Notes under the pieces: model-generated | Told to the model about the DNA's origin: nothing | The model's database searches: none | Seen by the model: the letters and a program-made list of their open reading frames with translations, nothing else | Part shown: positions 53,794-62,259 of the stretch, in pieces | How positions within the stretch are numbered: position 1 is the first letter of the stretch | How the letters are laid out: each line of letters opens with the position of its first letter | From: UBA5009 sp038043185 | GTDB taxonomy: Bacteria > Bdellovibrionota > Bdellovibrionia > Bdellovibrionales > Bdellovibrionaceae | Direction: 5' to 3' | NCBI GenBank assembly: GCA_038043185.1 | Contig: JBBTCO010000002.1 | Coordinates: 1-64,000 of the forward strand | Length of the DNA stretch: 64,000 nt | Program-made: the position numbers and the translations under genes

Positions 53794-54537
53794 ATGGCGA
53801 AGCGTTTTACTGATACATCGAAATGGGCAAAGGAAAGCTTTTTTGATCTTTCATTAAAGATGAAATTGGTCTGGATATATCTTTGTGATAATTGCGATCA
53901 CGCTGGGGTCTGGGACATCAACATAGGCCTTCTATCTTTCCAACTTGGCCAAAAAGTGACCCTCGAGGAAATATTTAAAAGTCTCGGCGATAAAATTGAG
54001 AAGCATGAGAACAAAATTCTTATCCCTTCGTTCATCGAATTTCAGTACGGTTCTTTGAATCCAGCCAACCGAGTTCACCAATCTGTTCTTTCAAGAATTG
54101 ATAAACTCTCAAAAAATAAGGACCTATTAAGCCCCTTAGAAGGTGCTAAGGAAAAGGATAAAGATAAAGATAAAGACTTGGATAAAGATAAGGATAAAGA
54201 AAAAGAAGAGCGTTTAGATTTTGAAATTCTTTTCGCAGCGTATCCAAACAAAATAGGTAAGGCCGAAGGATTTAAACGACTTCGTGAACAAAATCTTTCT
54301 CGACAAGATCTCTTAGATTTTATGGTCGCGACTGATAATTTGATTCGATTCTTAAACCTTCCAAAAAATAGGGGCTGGCGACAAGCACAGCAATTTGACG
54401 TATTCGTGGGCCCTAAGTCCAAAGAAATCAAACCATGGCGCGAATGGATCAAACCAGATCCATCTGTGTTCGATGATGTTAATAAACGAGAAGGCGCCGA
54501 CCTATCCTCAATCTTCGGCAAAGAGGAGGGGGCGTGA
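53794..54537 (+). CDS. Phage replication-initiation-like protein
   Basis: This 247-residue protein has an N-terminal winged-helix-like domain of the phage replisome organiser/O-protein type (L-S-L-K-M-K-L-V-W-I-Y-L-C-D-N-C-D-H-A-G-V-W-D split by short turns). A Lys-Asp repeat linker (residues ~118-136) and a C-terminal A-Y-P-N-K-I-G-K-x-x-G domain common in phage replication proteins follow. GGGGGCGGAG precedes the ATG. It begins a chain of overlapping small genes. Confidence 0.65.
   Translation: MAKRFTDTSKWAKESFFDLSLKMKLVWIYLCDNCDHAGVWDINIGLLSFQLGQKVTLEEIFKSLGDKIEKHENKILIPSFIEFQYGSLNPANRVHQSVLSRIDKLSKNKDLLSPLEGAKEKDKDKDKDLDKDKDKEKEERLDFEILFAAYPNKIGKAEGFKRLREQNLSRQDLLDFMVATDNLIRFLNLPKNRGWRQAQQFDVFVGPKSKEIKPWREWIKPDPSVFDDVNKREGADLSSIFGKEEGA
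54147..54213 (+). repeat. Lys-Asp codon repeat
   Basis: Repeated GATAAA/GATAAG hexamers encode alternating K-D residues between the two domains of the phage replication protein. It is a flexible charged linker. Confidence 0.7.
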
Positions 54538-54836
54538 GCATTCAATCATTGAAAGATTGGAAAGATTTAAAAAAATGCGGTGAGCGTTTGAAACGACAAG
54601 GCTTATCCGAGCGGGTGTTTACACTTGTTGACGAATTTAATAAACCAGAAAACCGTTCCTACAAAAATGCAATGGTCCTCGCAGGGCGACTTAAAGCAAT
54701 TGCTCAAGCTGCAACATTCGACAGCTATTGGGATGAGAAAATGTCCGCTGGATTTCAATTTGAAAAACAAGATCTAGAACATTGCTCACCAATCGGAACT
54801 TTGCCTGAAAGAGATGAAAGCTGGTGGATCAAATGA
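54534..54836 (+). CDS. Small phage protein, unknown
   Basis: This 100-residue protein overlaps the replication gene by 4 bp and the next gene by 13 bp. It is charged and probably helical, with no recognised motif. Tight overlap supports a single phage early operon. Confidence 0.55.
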   Translation: MSIQSLKDWKDLKKCGERLKRQGLSERVFTLVDEFNKPENRSYKNAMVLAGRLKAIAQAATFDSYWDEKMSAGFQFEKQDLEHCSPIGTLPERDESWWIK

Positions 54837-55195
54837 CAGAACTCGAATTCAAGCGTGAATATAAAAAACTCGAAGATGTATTTCCACAAAACTTCAATAG
54901 CAAATTTAAAGAAGAAGCTATCGCTAACTACATCAAGGACATGGATGTGAGATGGTGGAAGGCTTTAGTCAATCGAATGATTCTTTCATCAAATCCCAGA
55001 CTCGACATCGACGATGCGGCTCGAGGTGAGCGAATAGCTAAGAAGCGCGCGGAAGATACCAGAGCAATGTTGCAGCTTAATGATCAGCTCAACGAAAAGA
55101 TTTCAGAAGATGGATTAAATAATGTTTTAAAAAACCTCGGCGCGAAGTCGCTCGAGGAAGCAGTGATTAAAAACAAAAACAACGAGGGGGCGTGA
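54824..55195 (+). CDS. Phage protein, possible helicase-loader-like
   Basis: This 123-residue, mostly helical protein has an N-terminal domain (W-W-K-A-L-V-N-R-M-I-L) that recalls short replicative-helicase loader or G39P-like phage proteins. That assignment is weak. It overlaps both neighbours by a few bases within the phage operon. Confidence 0.5.
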   Translation: MDQMTELEFKREYKKLEDVFPQNFNSKFKEEAIANYIKDMDVRWWKALVNRMILSSNPRLDIDDAARGERIAKKRAEDTRAMLQLNDQLNEKISEDGLNNVLKNLGAKSLEEAVIKNKNNEGA

Positions 55196-55872
55196 TGGAA
55201 GCATACACAAAAGGTATTTCAAAGGAAGATTTCGTGAGCGAGATGAAGATGCATCAAGCAGCAGATAATTTCCTTAAAGGAACTTATGACGATGGAGATC
55301 AAGCATGCTCTGTCGGCTGTGCACTTAAGTCAGTCGCAAAGCTTAAAGGAATTTCATTAGAATTTAATGAGCATAAGGAATTTGAAAATCATTTAGGAAT
55401 TCCTGAATGGATGGCAAGACTTAACGACGCTATTTTTGAAGGAGTTTCGCTTGAAAGGTCTAAACTGTGGCCAGTCGAATTTGCAGAAGCAATAAATGAT
55501 GGTTCTGATTTAGATAAAGTTAAGACTCCATTTCTAATTTTTATTCTTAAAAACTCTTTGGCAAGTATTCGAAATGCAAAGTACGACCAAGACAAATTTT
55601 CAGATGTTAAAAATGCAATAGATCAGACTGAATCTGCAGTTATCGAAATGATAAGATGCCACGAAAACGGATTAGACTTAACAGCAGCAAAGTCAGCAGC
55701 AGAGTCAGCAAAGTCAGCAGCAGAGTCAGCAGCATGGTCAGCAGCAGAGTCAGCAGAGTCAGCAGCATGGTCAGCAGCATGGTCAGCAGAGTCAGCAAAG
55801 TCAGCAGCAAAGTCAGCAGCATTTGAAATGTATGCCGACAAACTTTTAGAATTAATTATGGAATGTAAATAA
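55192..55872 (+). CDS. Phage-type protein with Ala/Ser-repeat tail
   Basis: This 226-residue protein has a globular N-terminal domain (D-D-G-D-Q-A-C-S-V-G-C-A-L-K-S, H-L-G-I-P-E-W-M-A-R-L, I-F-E-G) of a type seen in phages and rhizobial prophages. A C-terminal Ala/Ser/Lys/Trp repeat region (residues ~164-211) and a short helix follow. Function is unknown. It is the last gene of the early phage block. Confidence 0.6.
   Translation: MMEAYTKGISKEDFVSEMKMHQAADNFLKGTYDDGDQACSVGCALKSVAKLKGISLEFNEHKEFENHLGIPEWMARLNDAIFEGVSLERSKLWPVEFAEAINDGSDLDKVKTPFLIFILKNSLASIRNAKYDQDKFSDVKNAIDQTESAVIEMIRCHENGLDLTAAKSAAESAKSAAESAAWSAAESAESAAWSAAWSAESAKSAAKSAAFEMYADKLLELIMECK
55683..55821 (+). repeat. Degenerate GTCAGCAGCA/GAGTCAGCA repeat
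   Basis: Short GCA-rich units (AAGTCAGCA, GAGTCAGCA, TGGTCAGCA) alternate and encode S-A-A-K/E/W repeats. Such arrays expand and contract easily. Confidence 0.75.
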
Positions 55873-55891
55873 CCAAACAAGGAGAAATGAA

Positions 55892-55996
55892 ATGAAGAAA
55901 ACATACCGCCAAAATGTAGGACAGATCACCAGAAAAGAATCAGGCAAGAGCGAAGCCAAAATGGGCGACTCTATGCAAATTGTAAATGGAGTATAG
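55892..55996 (+). CDS. Short ORF, 34 aa, unknown
   Basis: An ATG ten bases after the AAGGAG site opens a 34-residue basic peptide ending M-Q-I-V-N-G-V. Its last residues lie just where the dehydrogenase frame begins in another phase. It may be a real small phage gene, or the 5' end of the broken dehydrogenase. Confidence 0.35.
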   Translation: MKKTYRQNVGQITRKESGKSEAKMGDSMQIVNGV

Positions 55997-56373
55997 GCCT
56001 AATAGGGGTCGGTGTAGTCGGCGGGGCTCTTAAAACATGGTTCTCTGAAAACACGACTCATGAGTTAAGGTGTTTGGATCCAAATAAGAATTTTAACGAC
56101 CCGCTAGTGGACTGTGACGCCATATTTGTGTCTGTTCCCGTTCTTTCATGCGCTAACGGCCAGGATCAGGGTGTACTGAACGATATGGTTCGCCTCGCTA
56201 AATCACATACAGGTGTAGTTTTTATTCGTTCCACGGTTCTTCCAGGAACTGCAGACAAGCTTGGATGTATCGCCATGCCTGAGTTTTTAACTGAGCGCAG
56301 AGCACAACAAGACATGAATAGGGATTCTAGAGTTAGAAGCAGAAGTTTTTTATTAAGGGAGAGTAATGGATAA
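55973..56373 (+). pseudogene. Broken UDP-sugar dehydrogenase-like Rossmann fragment
   Basis: From 55993 one frame reads I-G-L-I-G-V-G-V-V-G-G-A-L-K (NAD-binding GxGxxG), then D-A-I-F-V-S-V-P-V, R-S-T-V-L-P-G-T and M-P-E-F-L-T-E-R-R-A. This is the N-terminal ~110 residues of a UDP-glucose/GDP-mannose dehydrogenase. There is no usable start in that frame before a TTG at 56074; the ATG at 55973 leads in with M-Q-I-V-N-G-V only after a one-base shift. After E-R-R-A-Q-Q-D-M the homology ends. Both ends are damaged, so the gene is dead or a recombination leftover. Confidence 0.6.
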
Positions 56374-57397
56374 ACGACTTATTACCGCGCAATCTATAGG
56401 AAGGGAAGTAACTTACGGAACATACGTAACTGGCACAGCAGGACTTAATGTCATATCAGCATCTTTAAAAGCAATTAAAGACACTAAAATTTTAGAAGAG
56501 ATTCAAACTTCTAGAACGAATTCTAATTTTATTCAGTTGGGAAAAACAATTGAAGGCGAGATTGAATTTGTCTGGTCGCCACGAAATGCGGCAAGTAACT
56601 ACCTTTTGCAAAATGCCTTTGGAGGCGGTCCGGTAACTAGCGCAACGGCAACGGGCGAGACGGCGGGAGGCGCAGCGTTTTCTCATATTATTAATGTGGC
56701 AAATTTTGATCAAACTTATTCGAGCTTATCGATTAACATGCGAAAAGGTGACTCTGCTAGTTCCAAAATATTTCAATACTCTGGACTAAGAGTAAATGAA
56801 TTCTCTTTTTCTGCAGAAATTGATGAGCCACTAATGGCCAATGTTTCATTAGTCGGGAAAGACGTGTCCATTACTAGTAACGATGTTTCGGCAAGTTTAA
56901 ATACAACCAGTCAAATTCCATTAAGTTTTGTTAGTGGTAGGTTGTCAGTAGAAGCTTCAACTGCAGCACTTACGACTACTTCGTTTTGGCATGTTCAAAG
57001 TTTTGAGCTAAAAGTTGCAAATAATCTGAAATCGGATTCATCAGCAAGACGAATAGGAAGTGATACCTTGCAGGTTCTTCCTGCAGGTTTATCACAATTT
57101 GAATTTAGTTGCACAATGAGATTTGATACGACGACAGCGTTTGACGCCATGATGGCAGGAACTCGTTTGGTTGGAGAGTTCGAATTCCTTGGAGATACAT
57201 TAACGACTTCAATTATCCGACAGGGCTTAAAAGTAAATATGCCTTACTTAATTATAAAGGATGCCGGCGATCCTGAAATTGGTGGTCCCAATGAAGTTCT
57301 TACATCAGAAATTACTTTTGCAGTATTGAGAGACCCTACTTCCGGTGGTTATGCGGTAAGAGCGCAAGTTACAAATGATACGAGCTCATATGCTTAG
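56366..57397 (+). CDS. Phage major tail tube protein
   Basis: This 343-residue protein has the siphophage tail-tube opening (I-G-R-E-V-T-Y-G-T-Y-V), an I-E-G-E-I-E-F strand and repeated beta-strand segments with F-S-F-S-A-E-I-D-E-P-L and F-E-F-S-C-T-M-R-F. AAGGGAGAG precedes the ATG. It overlaps the tail chaperone gene. In an intact phage it would form the tail tube around the tape measure. Confidence 0.75.
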   Translation: MDKRLITAQSIGREVTYGTYVTGTAGLNVISASLKAIKDTKILEEIQTSRTNSNFIQLGKTIEGEIEFVWSPRNAASNYLLQNAFGGGPVTSATATGETAGGAAFSHIINVANFDQTYSSLSINMRKGDSASSKIFQYSGLRVNEFSFSAEIDEPLMANVSLVGKDVSITSNDVSASLNTTSQIPLSFVSGRLSVEASTAALTTTSFWHVQSFELKVANNLKSDSSARRIGSDTLQVLPAGLSQFEFSCTMRFDTTTAFDAMMAGTRLVGEFEFLGDTLTTSIIRQGLKVNMPYLIIKDAGDPEIGGPNEVLTSEITFAVLRDPTSGGYAVRAQVTNDTSSYA

Positions 57398-57785
57398 TTG
57401 GCTTTTTGGCAAAAAGATTGAAGACATATTGGATCAGACAAAGGTGATTAAAGTTAAGGGCGTTAAATTTACCATAAAAAAAATTAACGTCCTTGATCAT
57501 CTAAATGGTTCAAAGGTCATGACTCAATTTTATGACACATACAAATCAGGCAACTCGGTAAAGCCAGATGATGTGTCAGAGAAGAAAATACGAGAACACT
57601 TTTCTCAGGTGTTAATTTCAGGAATTGTGAAACCTAAAATTTCATTAAAAGAAGGTGGTGAAGGGGTCTTTGTTGAGAAGTTGTTTTATGATTGGGATTT
57701 AGTAAATGAAATATACTCGGAAATTATGACTTTAACTTACGGTAAAAAAAAAATCAATCAACTACTCTTAGCAAAGCAAAACTAG
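57390..57785 (+). CDS. Phage tail assembly chaperone (G-type)
   Basis: The ATG at 57390 (a second at 57375) opens a ~131-residue protein overlapping the tail tube end. By position between tail tube and tape measure it is the G-type tail assembly chaperone. It stops shortly after a run of ten A (57744-57753), where a -1 slip opens a longer product. Confidence 0.65.
   Translation: MLSWLFGKKIEDILDQTKVIKVKGVKFTIKKINVLDHLNGSKVMTQFYDTYKSGNSVKPDDVSEKKIREHFSQVLISGIVKPKISLKEGGEGVFVEKLFYDWDLVNEIYSEIMTLTYGKKKINQLLLAKQN
57744..57753 (+). other. Likely -1 ribosomal frameshift site (A10)
   Basis: GGT followed by ten A gives A-AAA-AAA heptamers in the reading frame of the chaperone gene. A -1 slip enters a frame that is open to the TAG at 57947-57949, exactly at the tape measure start. 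Confidence 0.6.
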
Positions 57786-57949
57786 AAGAACTCGATGTTA
57801 TAGCCAGAAGATACGGTATTAAACCGAGCAATCTGATGGAAGACGATTTAGTTAATTATCAGTTTAATTTATTGGTGTGCGTAACTGGATTGACAGCAGA
57901 GAGAAAAGCTCAAGAAAAAGCAGGAAACAAAGGCAGGGTTAGAAGCTAG
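57749..57949 (+). CDS. Frameshift extension of the tail chaperone (T-type)
   Basis: In the -1 frame the sequence continues as K-N-Q-S-T-T-L-S-K-A-K-L-E-E-L-D-V-I-A for ~65 residues and ends one base into the tape measure start. This G/GT arrangement is a hallmark of siphophage tails. It has no start of its own. Confidence 0.55.
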   Translation, partial: KNQSTTLSKAKLEELDVIARRYGIKPSNLMEDDLVNYQFNLLVCVTGLTAERKAQEKAGNKGRVRS

Positions 57950-59739
57950 TGGGTAGGAACGAAGAAGCAACATTACTACTTAAGATTAAGACGGCGGGCG
58001 AAGAGGCCCTGTCTAAAATCACCATTACTCTTGGCGATATAATTGGTATCGCTAAAAGTTTAGGGCAAGCTTTAATTAAACCAGTACAAATGTTTAAAGA
58101 GCAAGAGGAGGCAACTAACGCCTTAACTCAGGCCATGATTAATAATGGTATCTACTCTCAAGAGCTTAAAAAAGATTACCTAGACCAAGCATCTGCTCTT
58201 CAAAAGCTTTCTACATTTGGTGACGAACAAATAATCGCCGCACAAGCTGCAGTTCAACAACAAATTGGTCAACAAAGAGTTACTAAAGAACTTACTCTAG
58301 CCATCCTAGATTTTGCAGCTGCTCAAAAAATGGACCTCGCTTCCGCTGCAGAAGTTGTTGGAAAAAGCATCGGCACATCTACGAATGCGCTTGGAAGATA
58401 CGGAATTGAAGTAAGTAAAAATGCTGGACAAACAGAGAAGATGGCAGAAGTTGTTCAAGGATTAAGTCAAAAATTCGGTGGACAAGCCGAAGCTGCCGCA
58501 GATGGACTCGGTAGTCTTAAGCAATTAGAAAACGCTTTATCCGATATCGGCGAAGAACTCGGTGGTAGGTTAGCGCCTGTTATAAGTTTAGTTGCCAGGT
58601 CATTTACAACAATGGCTCAGGATGCAACCAATTCAACAAGTGCTATTTCAATTATAGTAGGGAGTCTTCAGTTTTTAACGACGATTGCAACGTCAGTGAT
58701 ATTTGCCTTCAACAGTCTAGGAACTACGATTGGCGGTGTCTTAGGTACTCTTGCGGAATCAATGAGCCAGCTTATAGATGGGGAATTTTCTAGAGCCAAA
58801 CAAAGTCTAGTTGATGGATTTACTGAAATCGGAAAAGAACGAGAAAGAATTCAGAAAGAATATGACGCAAAAATCATTTCTTTAAATGAATCATTCGCAC
58901 AAACGCAAGAGCAAAATCAACAAAAGGAATTAGAGAATTTATCTAAAAGCTATGAAAACAAGGCCAAGGTTTCTGCTGAGTTCGCGGCTCAAGAACAAAT
59001 TGCAGACCTTCAAAAGCTTTCAGAAACTCAAGCATTAAAAAACGAACTTATCGCAGCAGATCGAGAAGCATCGTTGGCTCTTTTAGAACAGGATACGCTT
59101 GCAAGAGAAACGCTTTTAAATGCAGCAGAGCAAAAGAGAATCGAATCTCAAATAGCATTCTTTCAAAAGCAAGCTGACAACGAAACAAATAAAATCAAGA
59201 AATTAGAGGGACTTCGTAAAGTCGCAGACCTTAAGGAAGAACTGGACGAAAAAAAGAAGACTGAGTTTCAGCTTCAACAAGATAAATTACGTGAGCAAAA
59301 TAGAGCAGCTACTCTAAACACAATCGCCACCTTGCAAAGCTCAAATAATTCACATTTGGTGCTTATCGGTAAAGCCGCTGCTTTAGCACAAATTGCAATC
59401 GACACTCCTGTTGCGATTGGCAGAGCACTGGCTGCGGCTCCACCTCCATTTAACTTTGGTTTAGCTGCGGCAGTCGGAGCTGCAATGGCCGCACAAGCAG
59501 CACAGATTTCGGGTATCCAGTTAGCAGAAGGTGGAATAGTTATGCCTCGTCCTGGTGGAGTGCAAGCAACAATCGGAGAAGCAGGGCAAGCGGAAGCAGT
59601 AATTCCATTGGATCGCGCGGGAGAGTTCGGGCTTGGTGGTGGAGGTTCTAAAAATATTACGATAGTAGTTAATGGTGGAATGTTAGGCGATGAGGCTAAT
59701 CTCGATAATCTCTTTGGCCTCTTTGGCGCCAGCTGCTGA
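57949..59739 (+). CDS. Phage tape measure protein, 3' truncated
   Basis: The GTG overlaps the chaperone-extension stop. The 596-residue protein has a helical N-terminal tape-measure domain (Q-E-E-A-T-N-A-L-T-Q-A), membrane-like segments (residues ~230-265), a coiled coil (~285-440) and the usual late G-G-I-V-M-P-R-P-G-G and A-E-A-V-I-P-L-D. The normal end after G-G-M-L-G-D-E-A-N is missing. The last ~12 residues are read from the antisense strand of a host secreted-protein gene, so the tape measure was cut by a deletion. Confidence 0.7.
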   Translation: MGRNEEATLLLKIKTAGEEALSKITITLGDIIGIAKSLGQALIKPVQMFKEQEEATNALTQAMINNGIYSQELKKDYLDQASALQKLSTFGDEQIIAAQAAVQQQIGQQRVTKELTLAILDFAAAQKMDLASAAEVVGKSIGTSTNALGRYGIEVSKNAGQTEKMAEVVQGLSQKFGGQAEAAADGLGSLKQLENALSDIGEELGGRLAPVISLVARSFTTMAQDATNSTSAISIIVGSLQFLTTIATSVIFAFNSLGTTIGGVLGTLAESMSQLIDGEFSRAKQSLVDGFTEIGKERERIQKEYDAKIISLNESFAQTQEQNQQKELENLSKSYENKAKVSAEFAAQEQIADLQKLSETQALKNELIAADREASLALLEQDTLARETLLNAAEQKRIESQIAFFQKQADNETNKIKKLEGLRKVADLKEELDEKKKTEFQLQQDKLREQNRAATLNTIATLQSSNNSHLVLIGKAAALAQIAIDTPVAIGRALAAAPPPFNFGLAAAVGAAMAAQAAQISGIQLAEGGIVMPRPGGVQATIGEAGQAEAVIPLDRAGEFGLGGGGSKNITIVVNGGMLGDEANLDNLFGLFGASC

Positions 59740-59805
59740 GGCAAATTGTTCGTCGACGAATAGAAACCCCAATAATAGGATCATTGTTTTTATAGCGTTC
59801 TTCAT
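59683..59805 (-). pseudogene. Truncated secreted-protein gene at phage boundary
   Basis: On the minus strand an ATG at 59805 with AAGGAG five to six bases upstream opens a good signal peptide (K-N-A-I-K-T-M-I-L-L-L-G-F-L-F, ending A-S-A-A-G). Only ~15 mature residues remain before the frame meets tape-measure DNA and stops. It is the 5' end of a host gene whose rest was lost at the prophage junction near 59695. Confidence 0.55.
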
Positions 59806-59911
59806 AAAATCTCCTTACTTATTATTAAAAATATTCTTCTTACTCCATTAAAGTGTTCAAGGCCTGTGCCAATGGGGGCAAATCAGATATATTGAATTTA
59901 ATTTTTATTAT

Positions 59912-60092
59912 TCTCAACTTGAGATGATAGGGCTGTTTATTTTCAATATTCGAGGGTAGGATCGAAAAATTTGAAACACAAACTTGTTTACAACCGATAT
60001 CGTGTTGAGCGTAATTCGTCATTCATCTTCTCAAATTGAGACAGAAAAAAATAGCTTCGATTCTACTTGCTCGTATTCTTCTCAAATTAAGA
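59912..60092. promoter_or_regulatory. Three TCTCAA-N-TTGAGA inverted repeats
   Basis: Two perfect copies (59912-59924 and 60029-60041) and one with a single mismatch (60080-60092, TTAAGA) lie in the 309-bp gap before the secreted-protein gene at 60115. They look like binding sites of one dimeric regulator. TATAAT at 60106-60111 follows the last copy but is only three bases from the ATG. The rest of the gap shows no gene. Confidence 0.45.
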
Positions 60093-60114
60093 TTTAAATT
60101 TCCGATATAATCAT

Positions 60115-61623
60115 ATGCGATTTATAATCGATTTCACATTATTATCTTTGATAATACTTTCTTTCCTACTGCCAGAAAGGTCTTACGCAGAAAATGATCC
60201 CTTTGTTAAGACCTACATAGGAATAAGTAGTAATAGACTCTGTCGCACTGTTCCTGACGATGAACTTAAACAGTTAGATAATTCCTGTAAATATCCTTTC
60301 AAGGATCTTTACAGGTCAAATGAAAAAATTTTTGAATGGTCAATCTTTCAAAAAAGCGCTGCTTTACAAATTCAAAAAAATAAGTGCATTAGTCAACGTC
60401 TGAATGCCATAATGAATGATAGAGCTTTATTTGATCAATGGATCGGATTGCTCGCCACCGCTTGGGCAGGTCGAAAAAAAGCACAACTCATTTTATCAAA
60501 GTGCGAAGAAATTAAACTTAATACGAATGAAAGACTTGGCGCGCGATTAAATCCCAATTTCAGGGCAAGAATAAATCCCAATTCAAAAACATTGAGTGAA
60601 AATGAAAAAGCTGAACTCACATGGCAAGAATTATGTGGAAATGAAGAATCTATGGCAGCTCTTTCAGCAGCCGATAAACTTTTTGAATATGCGCTTCCTG
60701 CTGTTGGTGGTTCCGATTTTTTTAATTTTATCGAAAAAAATAGGGGCTTATTAATTAATATAAATACGGACAAAGCTTTGACAAACAGCGAACTCCTCAA
60801 CGCAAAGATGGACCCTGAAGATCCCTCATCCTTTGTCAGGCCGGATGAAACACGCAATGGCCTTCGCCTTAGACTGAACTTAGATCATCAGGTGAAAGGA
60901 AAATTTACTGAAATCATTGAGGAGAGAAATCGGGCCAATCGAAAACTGATATCGCAGAAAAAAAATGAGATCTATGATTTAGATTCAACCACAAAAAATT
61001 ATATGTTTGACGATAAAACTGTTTATCAAACCCTTACGAGTTTAAAACAAATGGATAGCCTAGAATTTACTGATGAAGATCTTAATGATCCTGAAAGTTT
61101 TAAAAAAAAACTATACAATGAGCCTCAACTTTCCATGGGAACAAAGTGTTTGCTCAATCACTTTGAACCAAGCCCCGGCGGCGAGCTCACAGAGTTTGCC
61201 CTTTTGTCCTTTGGCTTTGCTGGACTGATAGCAAAAATTTACCGCCTCGCGACTCTTGGAAAGCTTGGCGGCTTGAGCAAAGCCCAGCTAACAACTTGGG
61301 GAACTTTATCTGCTAGTACTATTTTAGGTTTGAGACAGTCTCTAAAAATATGTTCCTCTAAGTTGTACCAACACACAAAACTTGCTGACCAGAACAAAGA
61401 CATTCAATCTCATATCAGTGAAATATCGTCACTGCCAAACCAAACCAGTTTTTCTCGATTTAAATTTGAAATTCCAATGGAAAAAACTCCAGAATGTAAA
61501 AATTTAGAAAAAGACTTTATTGTAAATGATATGGCAAGTTCCGGTTGCTGGACTACCGCTTTGATGTCCCTTGCCCCATTGCAAATTTCCCTGCCTGTTG
61601 TGGGAATTTCTAATGCCCATTAA
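60115..61623 (+). CDS. Large secreted protein, unknown
   Basis: This 502-residue protein has a signal peptide (R-S-Y-A-E-N) and a helical, Cys-containing mature part with a Gly-rich hydrophobic segment (residues ~365-410). No family is recognised. The upstream inverted repeats suggest it is regulated. It lies next to the prophage scar. Confidence 0.6.
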   Translation: MRFIIDFTLLSLIILSFLLPERSYAENDPFVKTYIGISSNRLCRTVPDDELKQLDNSCKYPFKDLYRSNEKIFEWSIFQKSAALQIQKNKCISQRLNAIMNDRALFDQWIGLLATAWAGRKKAQLILSKCEEIKLNTNERLGARLNPNFRARINPNSKTLSENEKAELTWQELCGNEESMAALSAADKLFEYALPAVGGSDFFNFIEKNRGLLININTDKALTNSELLNAKMDPEDPSSFVRPDETRNGLRLRLNLDHQVKGKFTEIIEERNRANRKLISQKKNEIYDLDSTTKNYMFDDKTVYQTLTSLKQMDSLEFTDEDLNDPESFKKKLYNEPQLSMGTKCLLNHFEPSPGGELTEFALLSFGFAGLIAKIYRLATLGKLGGLSKAQLTTWGTLSASTILGLRQSLKICSSKLYQHTKLADQNKDIQSHISEISSLPNQTSFSRFKFEIPMEKTPECKNLEKDFIVNDMASSGCWTTALMSLAPLQISLPVVGISNAH

Positions 61624-61832
61624 CCTTGTTGGCTCGGCAGGAACTGTAGTTAACTCGTCCATTGAAGTCATCAGTGACTGCATTCTTTAGTGAAATTAAA
61701 AATGAGTTTGTTTTAAATTGATTTCAGGAGTAGTAGCAGTGTGAGGATAGGCTCAAATTATTTAATAATCAGAAATGATAGATCTGCTATCAACTTGGAT
61801 GGAGAATATTAATTTTTATAAAGGGATGAGAC

Positions 61833-62207
61833 ATGAAAAGAAGAGAGTTTATTGTAAAGTCCACAGGTTTAATTGGATCAGTTTTAGTTTTTACTCGATG
61901 TTCTGGCAGTGGATCAGATACTCCTAATACGCAGGCTCAGAACAATAATAATCAACAAGGAAACCCTTCTTGCGCGAATGGTGGGGGGATCACTTATACA
62001 AACCCAGGCCATTCACACACGGTAAGCAATTTAACAGTTAATGAAATTACTCAAGCTTTAGCTGGAGACTATGCGTTGTTGGGTGGAGGGCATAGTCACA
62101 CTTTCACATTGACAGCAGCTGATTTTCAGAATTTAAAATCCGCTCAAACCATTTCTAAAACTGATAATGAAGGTCATGGCCATATCATTAATATCCTTTG
62201 CGTGTAA
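61833..62207 (+). CDS. Tat lipoprotein with three GHxH motifs
   Basis: This 124-residue protein combines a twin-arginine start (K-R-R-E-F-I-V-K-S) with a lipobox-like F-T-R-C. After an Asn/Gln linker come three His pairs: N-P-G-H-S-H-T-V, G-G-G-H-S-H-T-F-T-L and E-G-H-G-H-I-I-N. This is the repeating GHxH-T-(V/F)-x-L pattern of small metal-associated periplasmic proteins. Copper or zinc binding is plausible. Confidence 0.6.
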   Translation: MKRREFIVKSTGLIGSVLVFTRCSGSGSDTPNTQAQNNNNQQGNPSCANGGGITYTNPGHSHTVSNLTVNEITQALAGDYALLGGGHSHTFTLTAADFQNLKSAQTISKTDNEGHGHIINILCV

Positions 62208-62259
62208 TTAAACTAAGGTACCAGGTCCTGTTTGTCCGGTTCTCTTCGGCTCTTCTCGC

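Noticed and set aside
55623..55904. Minus-strand Ala/Asp-rich ORF
   Set aside because: It is the antisense shadow of the Ala/Ser repeat and has no ribosome site.
59274..59744. Minus-strand Pro/Ala-rich ORF inside the tape measure gene
   Set aside because: Composition follows from the antisense of Ala/Gly codons; no start signal.
53523..59805. Complete prophage with attachment sites
   Set aside because: No integrase, terminase, portal or capsid gene and no second copy of the tRNA-Leu 3' end is seen in the window.
60106..60117. Leaderless promoter for the secreted protein at 60115
   Set aside because: TATAAT is only three bases from the ATG, so transcription would start after the start codon; it is probably chance in AT-rich DNA.
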